Below, piece after piece: positions 17,582 to 25,529 of a stretch of 64,000 nt of DNA. The DNA comes from an uncultured Geobacteraceae bacterium. Its GTDB lineage: Bacteria; Desulfobacterota; Desulfuromonadia; Geobacterales; Pseudopelobacteraceae. The stretch's first letter is position 1; every line of letters begins with the position of its first letter. The stretch is from the NCBI GenBank assembly GCA_903901875.1, contig CAIUSO010000055.1:1-64000 (forward strand). Reading direction: 5' to 3'. The translations under genes were made by a program, and so were the position numbers. Below the pieces are notes generated by a model. It ran no database searches and was not told the DNA's origin. It worked only from the letters and a program-made list of their open reading frames with translations.

Positions 17582-18883
17582 TTAAAACTTCAGGGTAACG
17601 GAGGCTGCCAGAATGTGGGCATCGCTCTTGAATGTTCCGGTCTCTTTTGCATTTTCAACGGTGCGGTCTATCCAGTGAACCCACATATAGGCCAGGTCAA
17701 CGGAGCCAAAATCATTATGGATACCGGTTCCCACTGAAACATTATGCCGGTCGGCATCGGGAAGCTCAGGCCCAACCGTCGAGTTCGGTGCCGGTGAGGC
17801 GTCGTAGGCGTACCCGGCACGGAGGTCAAGGTTCTTGTTCACCGCATACTGGGCACCGAAGCGGTAAGCCCAGACATCTTCCCAGTTTTTAGGGTCAGGA
17901 TTACCGTTCAAAGGAGTTAAAGGCGATCCAAAACTGAGTTCCAGCTTGTTATAGGAGCTCCACCCAGTCCGCTCTGCGTCAAACTCCAGCGTCAGAGAAT
18001 CAATAGGTTTCCAGGCAACCCCCAGCACCAGTGAGTCGGGAAGGGTAATATCTGTCGAAGCGGAGGATCTTCCGGACCCAAGTAAATAATTCATTGCTGT
18101 GTCATTAGTACCCCGTGGAGGAGTAGCAAGAAAATTGGCGTCACCATTTAAATTCAGTTTAATCTCACTCCGATAGGCTGCACCGAAAGAGAAGGCGTTT
18201 GATGGTTTCCATTTAAGACCCACGTTGTAACCATACCCGGTCGCAGTTGCGTCTGCGCCAAGCACTCCGATGCCCTGATACCCTGCTATTTCAGTGAATG
18301 GAGCAGAACTTGGAAGCGTTTTATAGACCATTTTCTGCAAAGAAACCTGCGCATAGGTCACGTCAAAACCACCGGCAATTGCCAGTTTGAGGTCATCAAA
18401 GCGAAGGGCCACCGTTGGCTGGAAGTTTACCGGTTTAATGGCAATAGATTGAATACTGTCACGAAACGCGCTCCCCGCATCCCACCGTTTTGCCAGAGGA
18501 TTGAAAGAATTGACCCCCAGTCCAAAGGAGAGCGGCATACTCTCAAGTGAGGTTGTTGCATAAAAGGTTGGAGCAATAAAGATATCCCGATTGGCTTTTT
18601 CAGATACCGTCGTTCCGGGACTTAATTTCGTGGTCCCCTCAAACTCGGTCTGGGGCACCAGTATGGTGGTATCACCCACCTGTACCTGGGACCCCTTCTG
18701 GAAGGCGATACCGGCCGGGTTGTAGGCCAGTGCCGACGGGTCATCGGCCTGGGCGGCAAAGGCGTTGGCCATCCCCATGGCCTTGGCACCCTGCTCGGAA
18801 ACCTTGAATCCGGCCCCGTATGACAGGGACGCCACCCCAACCAGAGCAACTGCAATACTTGATGCGACCAACCTCTTTTTCAT
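17582..18883 (-). CDS. OmpP1/FadL-family outer membrane transporter
   Basis: 433 residues. A signal peptide (MKKRLVASSIAVALVGVASLSYG, cleavage after about residue 23) is followed by the FadL hallmark: mature N-terminus GFKVSEQGAKAMGMANAF and the ADDPSALAYNPAG plug/hatch segment. The rest has beta-strand periodicity (alternating aromatic/hydrophobic) and ends in a C-terminal phenylalanine (LAASVTLKF), as needed for BAM-dependent insertion. Family members pass long-chain fatty acids or other hydrophobic compounds such as aromatics across the outer membrane. AAGGAG precedes the ATG. It is transcribed alone, with its own promoter. Confidence 0.93.
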   Translation of the reverse strand: MKKRLVASSIAVALVGVASLSYGAGFKVSEQGAKAMGMANAFAAQADDPSALAYNPAGIAFQKGSQVQVGDTTILVPQTEFEGTTKLSPGTTVSEKANRDIFIAPTFYATTSLESMPLSFGLGVNSFNPLAKRWDAGSAFRDSIQSIAIKPVNFQPTVALRFDDLKLAIAGGFDVTYAQVSLQKMVYKTLPSSAPFTEIAGYQGIGVLGADATATGYGYNVGLKWKPSNAFSFGAAYRSEIKLNLNGDANFLATPPRGTNDTAMNYLLGSGRSSASTDITLPDSLVLGVAWKPIDSLTLEFDAERTGWSSYNKLELSFGSPLTPLNGNPDPKNWEDVWAYRFGAQYAVNKNLDLRAGYAYDASPAPNSTVGPELPDADRHNVSVGTGIHNDFGSVDLAYMWVHWIDRTVENAKETGTFKSDAHILAASVTLKF

Positions 18884-18965
18884 GTTCTACTCCTTTCAGT
18901 CGTATAGGTGAGACAGTTGCATAGCGAGAACCGCTCTGTACTTAATGAGAACAGGATTTTTAGGC

Positions 18966-18994
18966 AAAATAAAACACCTTGACATTCATGTCAA
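18966..18994 (-). promoter_or_regulatory. promoter of the fadL-type gene with overlapping palindrome
   Basis: Minus-strand TTGACA (18994-18989), 17-base spacer, TATTTT (18971-18966). The -35 element lies inside a 16-base perfect palindrome TTGACATTCATGTCAA (18979-18994), an arrangement expected of an operator. The leader to the ATG would be about 75 bases. The cognate regulator is not identifiable here. Confidence 0.65.
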
Positions 18995-19080
18995 TAATAA
19001 AATTATGTTATAAAATAACCCTATGAATTTATCAATTAAGTAGGGACATTCAGGAGGAGTTACAACAACGGGAGGGGAGG

Positions 19081-19119
19081 CTCTCCATTAATCCCTCCGG
19101 AGGGGGGAATAATGGAGAG
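19081..19119 (-). terminator. hairpin after the lipoprotein operon
   Basis: CTCTCCATTA and TAATGGAGAG pair around a G/C-rich centre (TCCC...GGGGGG), giving a long stem 14 bases beyond the stop of the last gene of the lipoprotein operon on the minus strand. It separates that operon from the fadL-type gene. No T-run follows. Confidence 0.5.
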
Positions 19120-19133
19120 GTACGCTTACGTAA

Positions 19134-19640
19134 TCACTGCACCAGCTGGGGTGCCACCAGCTTATCAAGTTGGGAGACACTGATATCCCCCATAATTTTC
19201 CTCTGCAACATCCCCTGCCGGTCAATAATAAACAGGGTGGGAAAGCCGAACACCCCGTATTGCCGGGCGGTCATGGCATATTCATCACTCTGCATCGGAA
19301 AGGTCACCGCTCCGGCAGCGGCAAAGGACTCAACCACACTGCGGGCATCTCCGGTGTTAATGGCCAACAGAGCAACCCCCTTGTCCCGATTGAGACGGTA
19401 GTACGGCTCCAGCAGCTTCAGTTTATCGCCACAGCAGGAGCTTTTCCAGAAAAAGAGCACCAGCACCTTCCCCTTGAAGCGGGAAAGGGACACCGTCTCC
19501 CCCTGAATATCCAGGCCCGAGAGCGGTGGCACCACCTCACCAATCACCATGCTCTGTTTTTCCTGACAGCCGCCACAACAGAGGGAAAGCAGCAGCACGA
19601 ATCCAATGGCTGTCCTCCGGCAGAGGTCAACGCCCCCCAT
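19134..19640 (-). CDS. TlpA-like thioredoxin-fold lipoprotein with altered active site
   Basis: 168 residues from the ATG at 19640. A basic N-terminus and hydrophobic stretch end in LCCGGC, an atypical lipobox, so membrane anchoring is likely but not certain. The thioredoxin fold follows (VVPPLSGLDIQGE, FKGKVLVLFFWK, GVFGFPTLFIIDRQG with the cis-proline). Where TlpA/ResA proteins carry WCxxC this protein has SSCCGD: the two cysteines are adjacent (69 and 70) and the resolving position is Asp. A peroxiredoxin-like or non-reductive role is possible. It overlaps the DUF1566 gene by 14 bases. An upstream in-frame start at 19784 lies deep in that gene and is rejected. Confidence 0.75.
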   Translation of the reverse strand: MGGVDLCRRTAIGFVLLLSLCCGGCQEKQSMVIGEVVPPLSGLDIQGETVSLSRFKGKVLVLFFWKSSCCGDKLKLLEPYYRLNRDKGVALLAINTGDARSVVESFAAAGAVTFPMQSDEYAMTARQYGVFGFPTLFIIDRQGMLQRKIMGDISVSQLDKLVAPQLVQ

Positions 19641-20118
19641 TACCGCGAACCAACCAGAGGTAGTAGGGGCGGTTTTCCGGGCGCGGCCCCACCCTGCCAC
19701 TGGCAAGATCAGCGGTCCACATCTCGGACGGTGACTCACGGGTGGCGGTCCAGTAGTCATAATCATGGACATTGACAAAGCCAAGCTGGAGAAGACGTTT
19801 AAACGGCCAGGTTTTCATGTCGTTTTTGTCATAGCCGAGGGAGGTGGCATAGCCAAGCATGATGGTAAACTCACCCTTCGTCGGCACCCGCCAATCGGCG
19901 TAGCCGGCAAAATTGTCGGCGTTCAGATGTTTGACGAACTCGTAGACATTGTCATCGCCCCGCCAGATCAGCTGATGCCCCGGCATATCGGCATTTTTCA
20001 GCCAGACCAGACCGGTATTCTGATCAATGGCTGTCTGTTCTTTAAAAACAAAATTCGGAGCAACGGTGCTACAGGCGGCCAGCAGAAATGTCAACACCAG
20101 CAACAAAATTATTTTCAT
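19627..20118 (-). CDS. DUF1566 (Lcl-type) lipoprotein
   Basis: 163 residues. Signal peptide with lipobox LLAAC (lipidated Cys about residue 16), then a DUF1566 domain: NTGLVWLKNAD, FAGYADWRVPTKGEF and YWTATRE, the usual tryptophan-rich motifs of this family of surface or periplasmic proteins. GGAGGTGA, six bases upstream, sets the ATG at 20118; the upstream start at 20184 would lie within the LpoB-like gene. It begins four bases after that gene's stop and overlaps the TlpA-like gene. Molecular function is not known for the family. Confidence 0.82.
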   Translation of the reverse strand: MKIILLLVLTFLLAACSTVAPNFVFKEQTAIDQNTGLVWLKNADMPGHQLIWRGDDNVYEFVKHLNADNFAGYADWRVPTKGEFTIMLGYATSLGYDKNDMKTWPFKRLLQLGFVNVHDYDYWTATRESPSEMWTADLASGRVGPRPENRPYYLWLVRGNGGR

Positions 20119-20122
20119 GGTA

Positions 20123-20722
20123 TCACCTCCCGAAGGTACCCCGCTTAAACACTTTGCGAATCTCTTTTTCATCGGACCACTCAAGGATGCCGGTCTTCAG
20201 GTTTTTAAGCGACATGGTGAACTTGTAATACACATCGGTGGTATCGCTGGTTTTCTGCATTATCTCGGAAAAATTGGAGGTAAGCAAGAATTCGGCACCA
20301 AACTGCTGACCGGCGGCAACTGCGTTCTTTTTGTCCACCAGTCCCCCCTCCTGCTGGAATTTCAGCTCCTGGAGTGTCTGCTCATCGGTGGTACGATCAA
20401 TAAAGCGGAACTTCCCGGAGCGAATCAATTTAGCCCGAATAGAATCGGTGATGGATTCGGTATCGATATGCTGCATACTTTTATTCTTGACCATATCAAC
20501 CCCCAGTACGGGGCGACGGGATGTGGTCAGCTCCACGACCGGTGGAAATACCAGCAGGGAATCGACCATGGCTCCGGCAATCTGCTGGAGATCAGATGAT
20601 CCGAATTCAGTGGATATCGCCTTGGACGAACCGGCGTCACCGTACTGCACGGTGGCACAACCGGAAAGGGAGAACAGGGCAATTGCCAGTGCGACTGTGA
20701 TGGGTTTCATACTCTGTTTCAT
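20123..20722 (-). CDS. lpoB: LpoB-like penicillin-binding-protein activator lipoprotein
   Basis: 199 residues with lipobox LSGC and an outer-membrane lipoprotein signal. The mature part follows the LpoB/CsgG-related pattern: SSDLQQIAGAMVDSLL, VDMVKNKSMQHIDT, then KLIRSGKFRFIDRT and a GAEFLLTSNFSEI strand. In E. coli LpoB reaches through the peptidoglycan to stimulate PBP1b. GAGGAA precedes the ATG at 20722; an earlier frame start at 20872 is inside the neighbour. Directly upstream is a YcfL-like gene, the same neighbourhood as E. coli ycfL-lpoB, which supports the name. Whether a PBP1b-type partner exists cannot be seen here. Confidence 0.8.
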   Translation of the reverse strand: MKQSMKPITVALAIALFSLSGCATVQYGDAGSSKAISTEFGSSDLQQIAGAMVDSLLVFPPVVELTTSRRPVLGVDMVKNKSMQHIDTESITDSIRAKLIRSGKFRFIDRTTDEQTLQELKFQQEGGLVDKKNAVAAGQQFGAEFLLTSNFSEIMQKTSDTTDVYYKFTMSLKNLKTGILEWSDEKEIRKVFKRGTFGR

Positions 20723-20766
20723 GGTACCGTTCCTCACTTGGTTAATTTTGAGTATCGCCCGACGGA

Positions 20767-21210
20767 TCAATCCGGTTGGCGAATGAGAAGCTTGAATTCT
20801 TTGGCCCGTTTGTCCGGCGCAACCCCTTGAACCGTCTTGAGTTCTTTCCCGTTCAGAAGCAACGGCTTCCACGATCCCGTACCGGAGTTGATTTCCAGAC
20901 CATCGGCATCATACCACTCAAACCGGTACTGAAACGGAAGTGTGCCACTGTTTTTTGAACGAAGTGCCGCCTGAACCTTCATAAGATCACCGGCCAGGGA
21001 GTTTTTCATATCAACAACTTCGATTTCCATTTTGAGGCCCATGCTGTTGAAGACCACACTCTTGTCAAGCGTTCGGGCGCCCTGGTCATCCCAGGTTGTT
21101 TTGCCACTTGCCACCGCACCGGTCGTTCCACCGCACCCGGCCATGGCCAGCAACATGACAACGGCCACCACCGCCCCCCCTGCACCCATACCACTCTTCA
21201 CACTGCCCAT
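20767..21210 (-). CDS. YcfL-like (DUF1425) lipoprotein
   Basis: 147 residues. Signal peptide ending in lipobox MAGC, then a compact beta domain: FRFEWYDADGLEI-type segment (here YRFEWYDADG) and WKPLLLNGKE, matching DUF1425/YcfL. In E. coli ycfL precedes lpoB, as here. Function is unproven; the fold suggests an outer-membrane or periplasmic accessory to the LpoB system. It starts 13 bases after the COG3014 gene. Confidence 0.75.
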   Translation of the reverse strand: MGSVKSGMGAGGAVVAVVMLLAMAGCGGTTGAVASGKTTWDDQGARTLDKSVVFNSMGLKMEIEVVDMKNSLAGDLMKVQAALRSKNSGTLPFQYRFEWYDADGLEINSGTGSWKPLLLNGKELKTVQGVAPDKRAKEFKLLIRQPD

Positions 21211-21223
21211 TGCTCCCCCCTCC

Positions 21224-22654
21224 TTAAAACTGCATTACCGAGCTATGAAGCTGCCGGCCACTACGTACCACCTGCACCAGAGCCTTCCCCCCCCGCTTAA
21301 TCGAAATGTCCGCAAACCGATCACCTGCTGCCATGGGATGCTGCAATGCCAGGCGATAGTTACCGACGGGGAGCGTGATACGTAAAATCTGAACATTGGC
21401 CGGCAATGTCAACCAACTACGTAAATCTGCATTTTCACTCAAATAATTCCAGGCCATGGTTGCCAGATAGCCGAGATCACCCGCCTGTTTTCGCACCTGG
21501 TATGCTGCCACTGATTTGGCAACCACCCGAACAATCTGACGGGTTCCAATCACCAGAGCTTTATCCCGCAATGCCCTGACCGCCAGAGCCCTCACGTCAC
21601 AAATCGGCTCCGTACTCCCCAGTGAGGTGGTACCATCAAGAATTCTGAGCGGCGACTGGTCCGACCATCTTTCATTGTACACCGGAAAGGCAACCGTCAC
21701 AAGTCCCGCCCTTCCCAAAAGGAGAGCTATTTTCGTTTCCTGCTTCTGGGGAACAAGGCCATCTTCAAAGATAACAAGAAGTTCCCCGGAATCCCCCTCC
21801 TTTGGTTCGGCAACCTGATCCGTCCCCGGGGGAAAACGCTGTTTCAGATCCCGAAGATCCTCGGCCATGTCCAACCGGGCAGCAAGTCGCAGGACGTCTT
21901 TTTGTAAATAGCTGTTTTCAGGATATATTTCGAGTGCCTTTTTATAATCGATGTACGCATCATTGGGCTGATGCTGCAATTCATAAATAAAACCGGACAG
22001 ATAAAATGTCGCCGCATTCTGGAAAGAGTTTTTTACCTTCCCGGCCACTTCGTCCATCTGGGCATAGGTTCGTTCGACCGTGGAGACGTTACCGGTGACG
22101 TTTTTCTTCTCCGCCTCCGCTTGAGCTTTGTCAATTTCCTTTTCAAATCGTTTCAGGGACTCGTTCTGTTCAAAACCGGCACGGCGGGCTTCGACGCCGG
22201 CTCCGGAAACGTCATTTTTTTTCAGATAGTTAAGGGCCTGATACTGGTGCAGCAGTACCCGTTCATACCCTTCCCCCTCGTAGGGGATGGCATTGTCATT
22301 AACCATGGTGGCGGCGACCTGGGCACCAATTCCGGAAGCAGTGACCAGGGCTTTCTGGTCGTTTTCCCCTATCGTATCAATGGCCTCCTTGAAATCGGCC
22401 ATACTGACATCTGCGTTGCCCACCACCTGGGCATACCGTCCCCGTTCCATGTTGTAGAGAATCTTGTCGTTGCTTTTTCGTTCACTGGTCAGGCTCTGGG
22501 AGAGGTCAAGGGGTTCTCCACCGGACATTGAGGTCAGGAGTGGTTTTATTTTGCGGGGATAGGAGGAGAAGGTGGTGGTAGAGGCACAGCCGGTAACAAA
22601 CAGCGATGCAATAATTATGAGCAACGCACACCATTTTTTCAATACATTATTCAC
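21224..22654 (-). CDS. COG3014-family outer membrane lipoprotein
   Basis: 476 residues from a GTG at 22654 with CGGAG eight bases upstream; a longer frame to 22774 simply translates the adjacent palindromic repeat and is rejected. Lipobox VTGC is followed by a helical N-terminal half with TPR-like pairs (NAATFYLSGFIYEL, AYIDYKKALEIYPEN) and a beta-rich C-terminal half (LLLGRAGLVTVAFPVY, ILRITLPVGNYRLAL). COG3014 proteins are often beside YcfL and LpoB genes in Gram-negatives, as here, suggesting a role in envelope or peptidoglycan assembly. First gene of the five-gene lipoprotein operon. Confidence 0.8.
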   Translation of the reverse strand: MNNVLKKWCALLIIIASLFVTGCASTTTFSSYPRKIKPLLTSMSGGEPLDLSQSLTSERKSNDKILYNMERGRYAQVVGNADVSMADFKEAIDTIGENDQKALVTASGIGAQVAATMVNDNAIPYEGEGYERVLLHQYQALNYLKKNDVSGAGVEARRAGFEQNESLKRFEKEIDKAQAEAEKKNVTGNVSTVERTYAQMDEVAGKVKNSFQNAATFYLSGFIYELQHQPNDAYIDYKKALEIYPENSYLQKDVLRLAARLDMAEDLRDLKQRFPPGTDQVAEPKEGDSGELLVIFEDGLVPQKQETKIALLLGRAGLVTVAFPVYNERWSDQSPLRILDGTTSLGSTEPICDVRALAVRALRDKALVIGTRQIVRVVAKSVAAYQVRKQAGDLGYLATMAWNYLSENADLRSWLTLPANVQILRITLPVGNYRLALQHPMAAGDRFADISIKRGGKALVQVVRSGRQLHSSVMQF

Positions 22655-22700
22655 TGTAGATACTCCGTTCCTGATCAGCAACAAATCTATCGCACCTAAA

Positions 22701-22770
22701 AGCCCCCCTTTGTCAAAGGGGAGTTGGGGGGATTTCACCCCTTTGACAAGGGGGGGGATATTTTCCCAAC
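22701..22770. repeat. intergenic CCCCTTTGTCAAAGGGG-type repeat
   Basis: Two palindromic units, CCCCCCTTTGTCAAAGGGG and CCCCTTTGACAAGGGGG, related to the repeat at 17301-17391. It fills the gap between the Uup-type gene and the lipoprotein operon. The TTGACA within it could serve as a -35 hexamer, but I see no good -10. Confidence 0.65.
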
Positions 22771-22774
22771 CCAC

Positions 22775-24670
22775 CTACCCCTTGGCCGTTTCCAGCTCAT
22801 CCCAGCGGCCAAAGGCCGCTTCAAGTTCTGCTTCCAGTTCGGCAAGACGGGCGTTGGCCACCGCCACCTCACTACCGGCACTGCGATAAAATCCGGGATC
22901 GGCAAGACGGGCGTGAAGCTCTTCCTGCTGACGCTCCAGGCCGGCAATCCGCTCCGGCAACGCCTCCAGCTCCCGTTCCTCCTTGAATGAAAGTTTCTTC
23001 GACCGTTCCCGGGCAGGTTTCCCCTTCTCCGCTGCTGCTTTCTGCGCCACCGGAGGAGAAAGCACTGCTGCCTCTGCCGCAGCCTGACCAAGCCAGTCGT
23101 CATAACCACCGATAAATTCCCGCACCGCTCCCTCACCGGAAAGCACCAGAGTACTGGAAACCACATTATTGAGAAATTCCCGATCGTGGCTTACCAGGAG
23201 CAGGGTCCCCGGATATTCCATCAGCAGGTCTTCGAGCAGATCCAGGGTTTCCGCATCAAGATCGTTGGTTGGTTCATCCATCACCAGAATATTGGAGGGA
23301 CGGGTAAAGAGTTTTGCCAGCAGCAGCCGGTTACGCTCACCACCGGAAAGAATATTCACCGGAGAACGGGCCCGTTCCGGCGAGAAGAGAAAGTCCTGCA
23401 GATAGCCGATAATGTGGCGGGACTGGCCATTGATAACCAGCGTATCGTTTCCCTCCCCCACGTTTTCCTGGACACTTTTTTCTCCGTCAAGTTGTTCCCG
23501 CAACTGGTCGAAATAAATCACTTCCCGGCGGGTACCCAGCTTGATCTCCCCCTGCTGGGGTTCCAGCTCTCCCAGAAGCAGACGGAGCAGGGTGGTCTTG
23601 CCGGAGCCGTTTGGACCAATGATGCCGATCCGGTCCCCCCGCATGATGGTGGTGGAAAGCTTACTGATAATGGGTCGCCCGTCGTAGGCAAAGGTCACAT
23701 TTTCTGCCTCAACCACCAGTGCCCCCGAGCGATCGGCCACCTGGAGCTGGATTTTGGCACTCCCCTGACGCTCGCGCCGCTGGCGCGACTCCTCCCGCAG
23801 TTTTTTCAGTGCCCTGACCCTTCCCTCGTTACGGGTGCGACGAGCCTTGATGCCCTGGCGTACCCACACTTCCTCCTGGGCCAGTTTTTTATCAAACAGT
23901 GCCTGACGGGTAATTTCAGCTTCAAGCAACGCTTCGCGACGCTCGACAAACTCATCGTAGCCACAGGAAAATGCGTATATCCGTCCCCGGTCAAGTTCGG
24001 CCACCCGGTTTGCCAAACGCCGGGCAAAGGAGCGGTCATGGGTCACGAAGATGACCGTCTTGACGTTTTTGGCAAGAAACTCCTCCAGCCAGAGGATCGT
24101 ATCAATATCAAGGTGGTTGGTCGGCTCATCAAGGATCAGAATATCCGGATTGGAGACCAGGGCCCGTGCCAGCAACGCCCGGCGTTTGGTCCCCCCCGAA
24201 AGTGCGGAGAATTCTGCTTCGGCATCCAGATCAAGCCGATTCAGCACCCGCTCAACCTCTTGGTGCAGGTTCCAGCCGTCGATTTCTTCAAGCTCTTTTT
24301 GCAGTTTTTCCAGCCGGGCCAGCAGTTTTTCACCACTGTCATGGGCCAACTGGTGGCTGACGTGATGATACTCGGCAAGGAGGGCCGCAGCGGAGCCCAT
24401 GCCGGAGGCCACCACATCGAAGACATTTCCATCCACCCCTTGGGGTACCTCCTGGGTCAACTGGGCCACTTTAAGCCCCTGCTGCCGGACAATATCACCA
24501 CTCTCCGGCGGCACTTCACCCCCCATGAGCTTGAGCAGCGTCGATTTACCGCTGCCGTTCCTCCCCACGAGACAGAGCCGGTCCCCCTGTTCGATCTGAA
24601 GATTAATGCCATTGAAAAGTGGTGGCCCGCCAAAGGCAAGGGTGATGTTGCGCAGGGAGATAAGTGCCAC
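22775..24670 (-). CDS. uup: ABC-F ATPase, Uup type
   Basis: 631 residues, two ABC ATPase domains and no membrane segments, hence a translation- or recombination-related ABC-F protein acting on the ribosome. First Walker A GRNGSGKST near residue 36, signature LSGGTKRR, Walker B LILDEPTNHLD; second Walker A GPNGSGKTT, signature LSGGERNR, DEPTNDLD. The linker between them is the arginine-rich helical arm. A C-terminal coiled coil (about 545-631, LEALPERIAGLERQQEELHARL) marks the Uup subtype, which in E. coli binds branched DNA. It starts at GTG with GAGAGGGG upstream. 631 residues matches E. coli Uup (635). Confidence 0.87.
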   Translation of the reverse strand: MALISLRNITLAFGGPPLFNGINLQIEQGDRLCLVGRNGSGKSTLLKLMGGEVPPESGDIVRQQGLKVAQLTQEVPQGVDGNVFDVVASGMGSAAALLAEYHHVSHQLAHDSGEKLLARLEKLQKELEEIDGWNLHQEVERVLNRLDLDAEAEFSALSGGTKRRALLARALVSNPDILILDEPTNHLDIDTILWLEEFLAKNVKTVIFVTHDRSFARRLANRVAELDRGRIYAFSCGYDEFVERREALLEAEITRQALFDKKLAQEEVWVRQGIKARRTRNEGRVRALKKLREESRQRRERQGSAKIQLQVADRSGALVVEAENVTFAYDGRPIISKLSTTIMRGDRIGIIGPNGSGKTTLLRLLLGELEPQQGEIKLGTRREVIYFDQLREQLDGEKSVQENVGEGNDTLVINGQSRHIIGYLQDFLFSPERARSPVNILSGGERNRLLLAKLFTRPSNILVMDEPTNDLDAETLDLLEDLLMEYPGTLLLVSHDREFLNNVVSSTLVLSGEGAVREFIGGYDDWLGQAAAEAAVLSPPVAQKAAAEKGKPARERSKKLSFKEERELEALPERIAGLERQQEELHARLADPGFYRSAGSEVAVANARLAELEAELEAAFGRWDELETAKG

Positions 24671-24791
24671 GGAGACCCCTCTCAGAGTAGTGTGCTGTGT
24701 TTATTAAAGACTCGGCAGTTATACCACGTTTCAGTCATTCATTGATAAGCCTAAAACCGCATTTACCACGAAAAAATCGGTATGTTAAACT

Positions 24792-25010
24792 TCAGAAATC
24801 TCCCCTCCGTTCAAAACGTGGCACCAGACGTCCCTCCACCATGACCTGTTCCAAAAACATCTCCAGGGGACGTACCCAGAGGGAACAGTCGTCGTAGCGT
24901 TTCCGGTAGACCACCAGTTCCTCTTCGGTTTCGCTGTGACGGGCTACATCGATCACGTCGTATTCGTTACCTTTATAATGGCGGTAACGACCGGGGGAAA
25001 TACGGGACAT
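24792..25010 (-). CDS. DUF1653 family protein
   Basis: 72 residues from the ATG at 25010, which has AAAGGAG upstream; a longer frame to 25100 adds unrelated residues. It shows the whole DUF1653 core: GRYRHYKGNEYDVI, ARHSETEEELVVYR and a C-terminal RPLEMFLE. Small cytoplasmic protein, function unknown. Neighbours give no clear clue; it lies between the Nfu gene and the Uup gene, all on the minus strand. Confidence 0.85.
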   Translation of the reverse strand: MSRISPGRYRHYKGNEYDVIDVARHSETEEELVVYRKRYDDCSLWVRPLEMFLEQVMVEGRLVPRFERRGDF

Positions 25011-25121
25011 GGCACACTCCTTTCGGTGAGAATCAGCTCTTTTACCAAACCGACAGAACACAAACGCTCCGGCCAGAATACCTGACGGGAGCGATTGCAC
25101 ACATTCTATCGGACCGGAAAA

Positions 25122-25343
25122 TCAGACCTGAACGACTTCCTTCACGCCAGGAATTTTTTCCTTCATGGCCCGCTCGATCCCCATTTTCAGCGTCATGGTG
25201 GACATCGGACAACTGCCACAGGCCCCCTTCAGGCGGACTTTGACGACACCATCCTCCGTTACCTCAACCAGTTCGACGTCGCCGCCATCGGCCTGTAAAC
25301 TGGGACGTACCTGCTCAAGTACCTTAAGAACTTCTTCTTTCAT
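25122..25343 (-). CDS. NifU C-terminal-domain Fe-S carrier (Nfu type)
   Basis: 73 residues, a single Nfu domain: [19 protein letters not shown] and the cluster-binding CGSCPMS with its CX2C pair. Two monomers together would hold one [4Fe-4S] cluster for transfer to apo-proteins in the cytoplasm. AAAGGAG lies nine bases before the ATG. Stand-alone Nfu domains of this size are common in Geobacter-like bacteria. Confidence 0.93.
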   Translation of the reverse strand: MKEEVLKVLEQVRPSLQADGGDVELVEVTEDGVVKVRLKGACGSCPMSTMTLKMGIERAMKEKIPGVKEVVQV

Positions 25344-25529
25344 CTGTTCATTCTCCTTTGTATGTGGTGGCGCTCAACCAAATACGCTTCATCCGGTGGT
25401 GGTTCCCTACACGTTCCATTTTCTCCATCAGCGACACAGCGTACTCCGTAGGCCCTTCTCCGTTTATACAGGAATCTGCACATTTCTGCACGCAATTCCT
25501 GATCATTTTCCGAGAAAAAATTACCGTGG

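Noticed and set aside
23186-24745. 519-codon plus-strand frame opposite the Uup-type gene
   Set aside because: Antisense shadow: the minus strand has two intact ABC ATPase domains with all motifs; the plus frame has no recognisable domain and no ribosome site.
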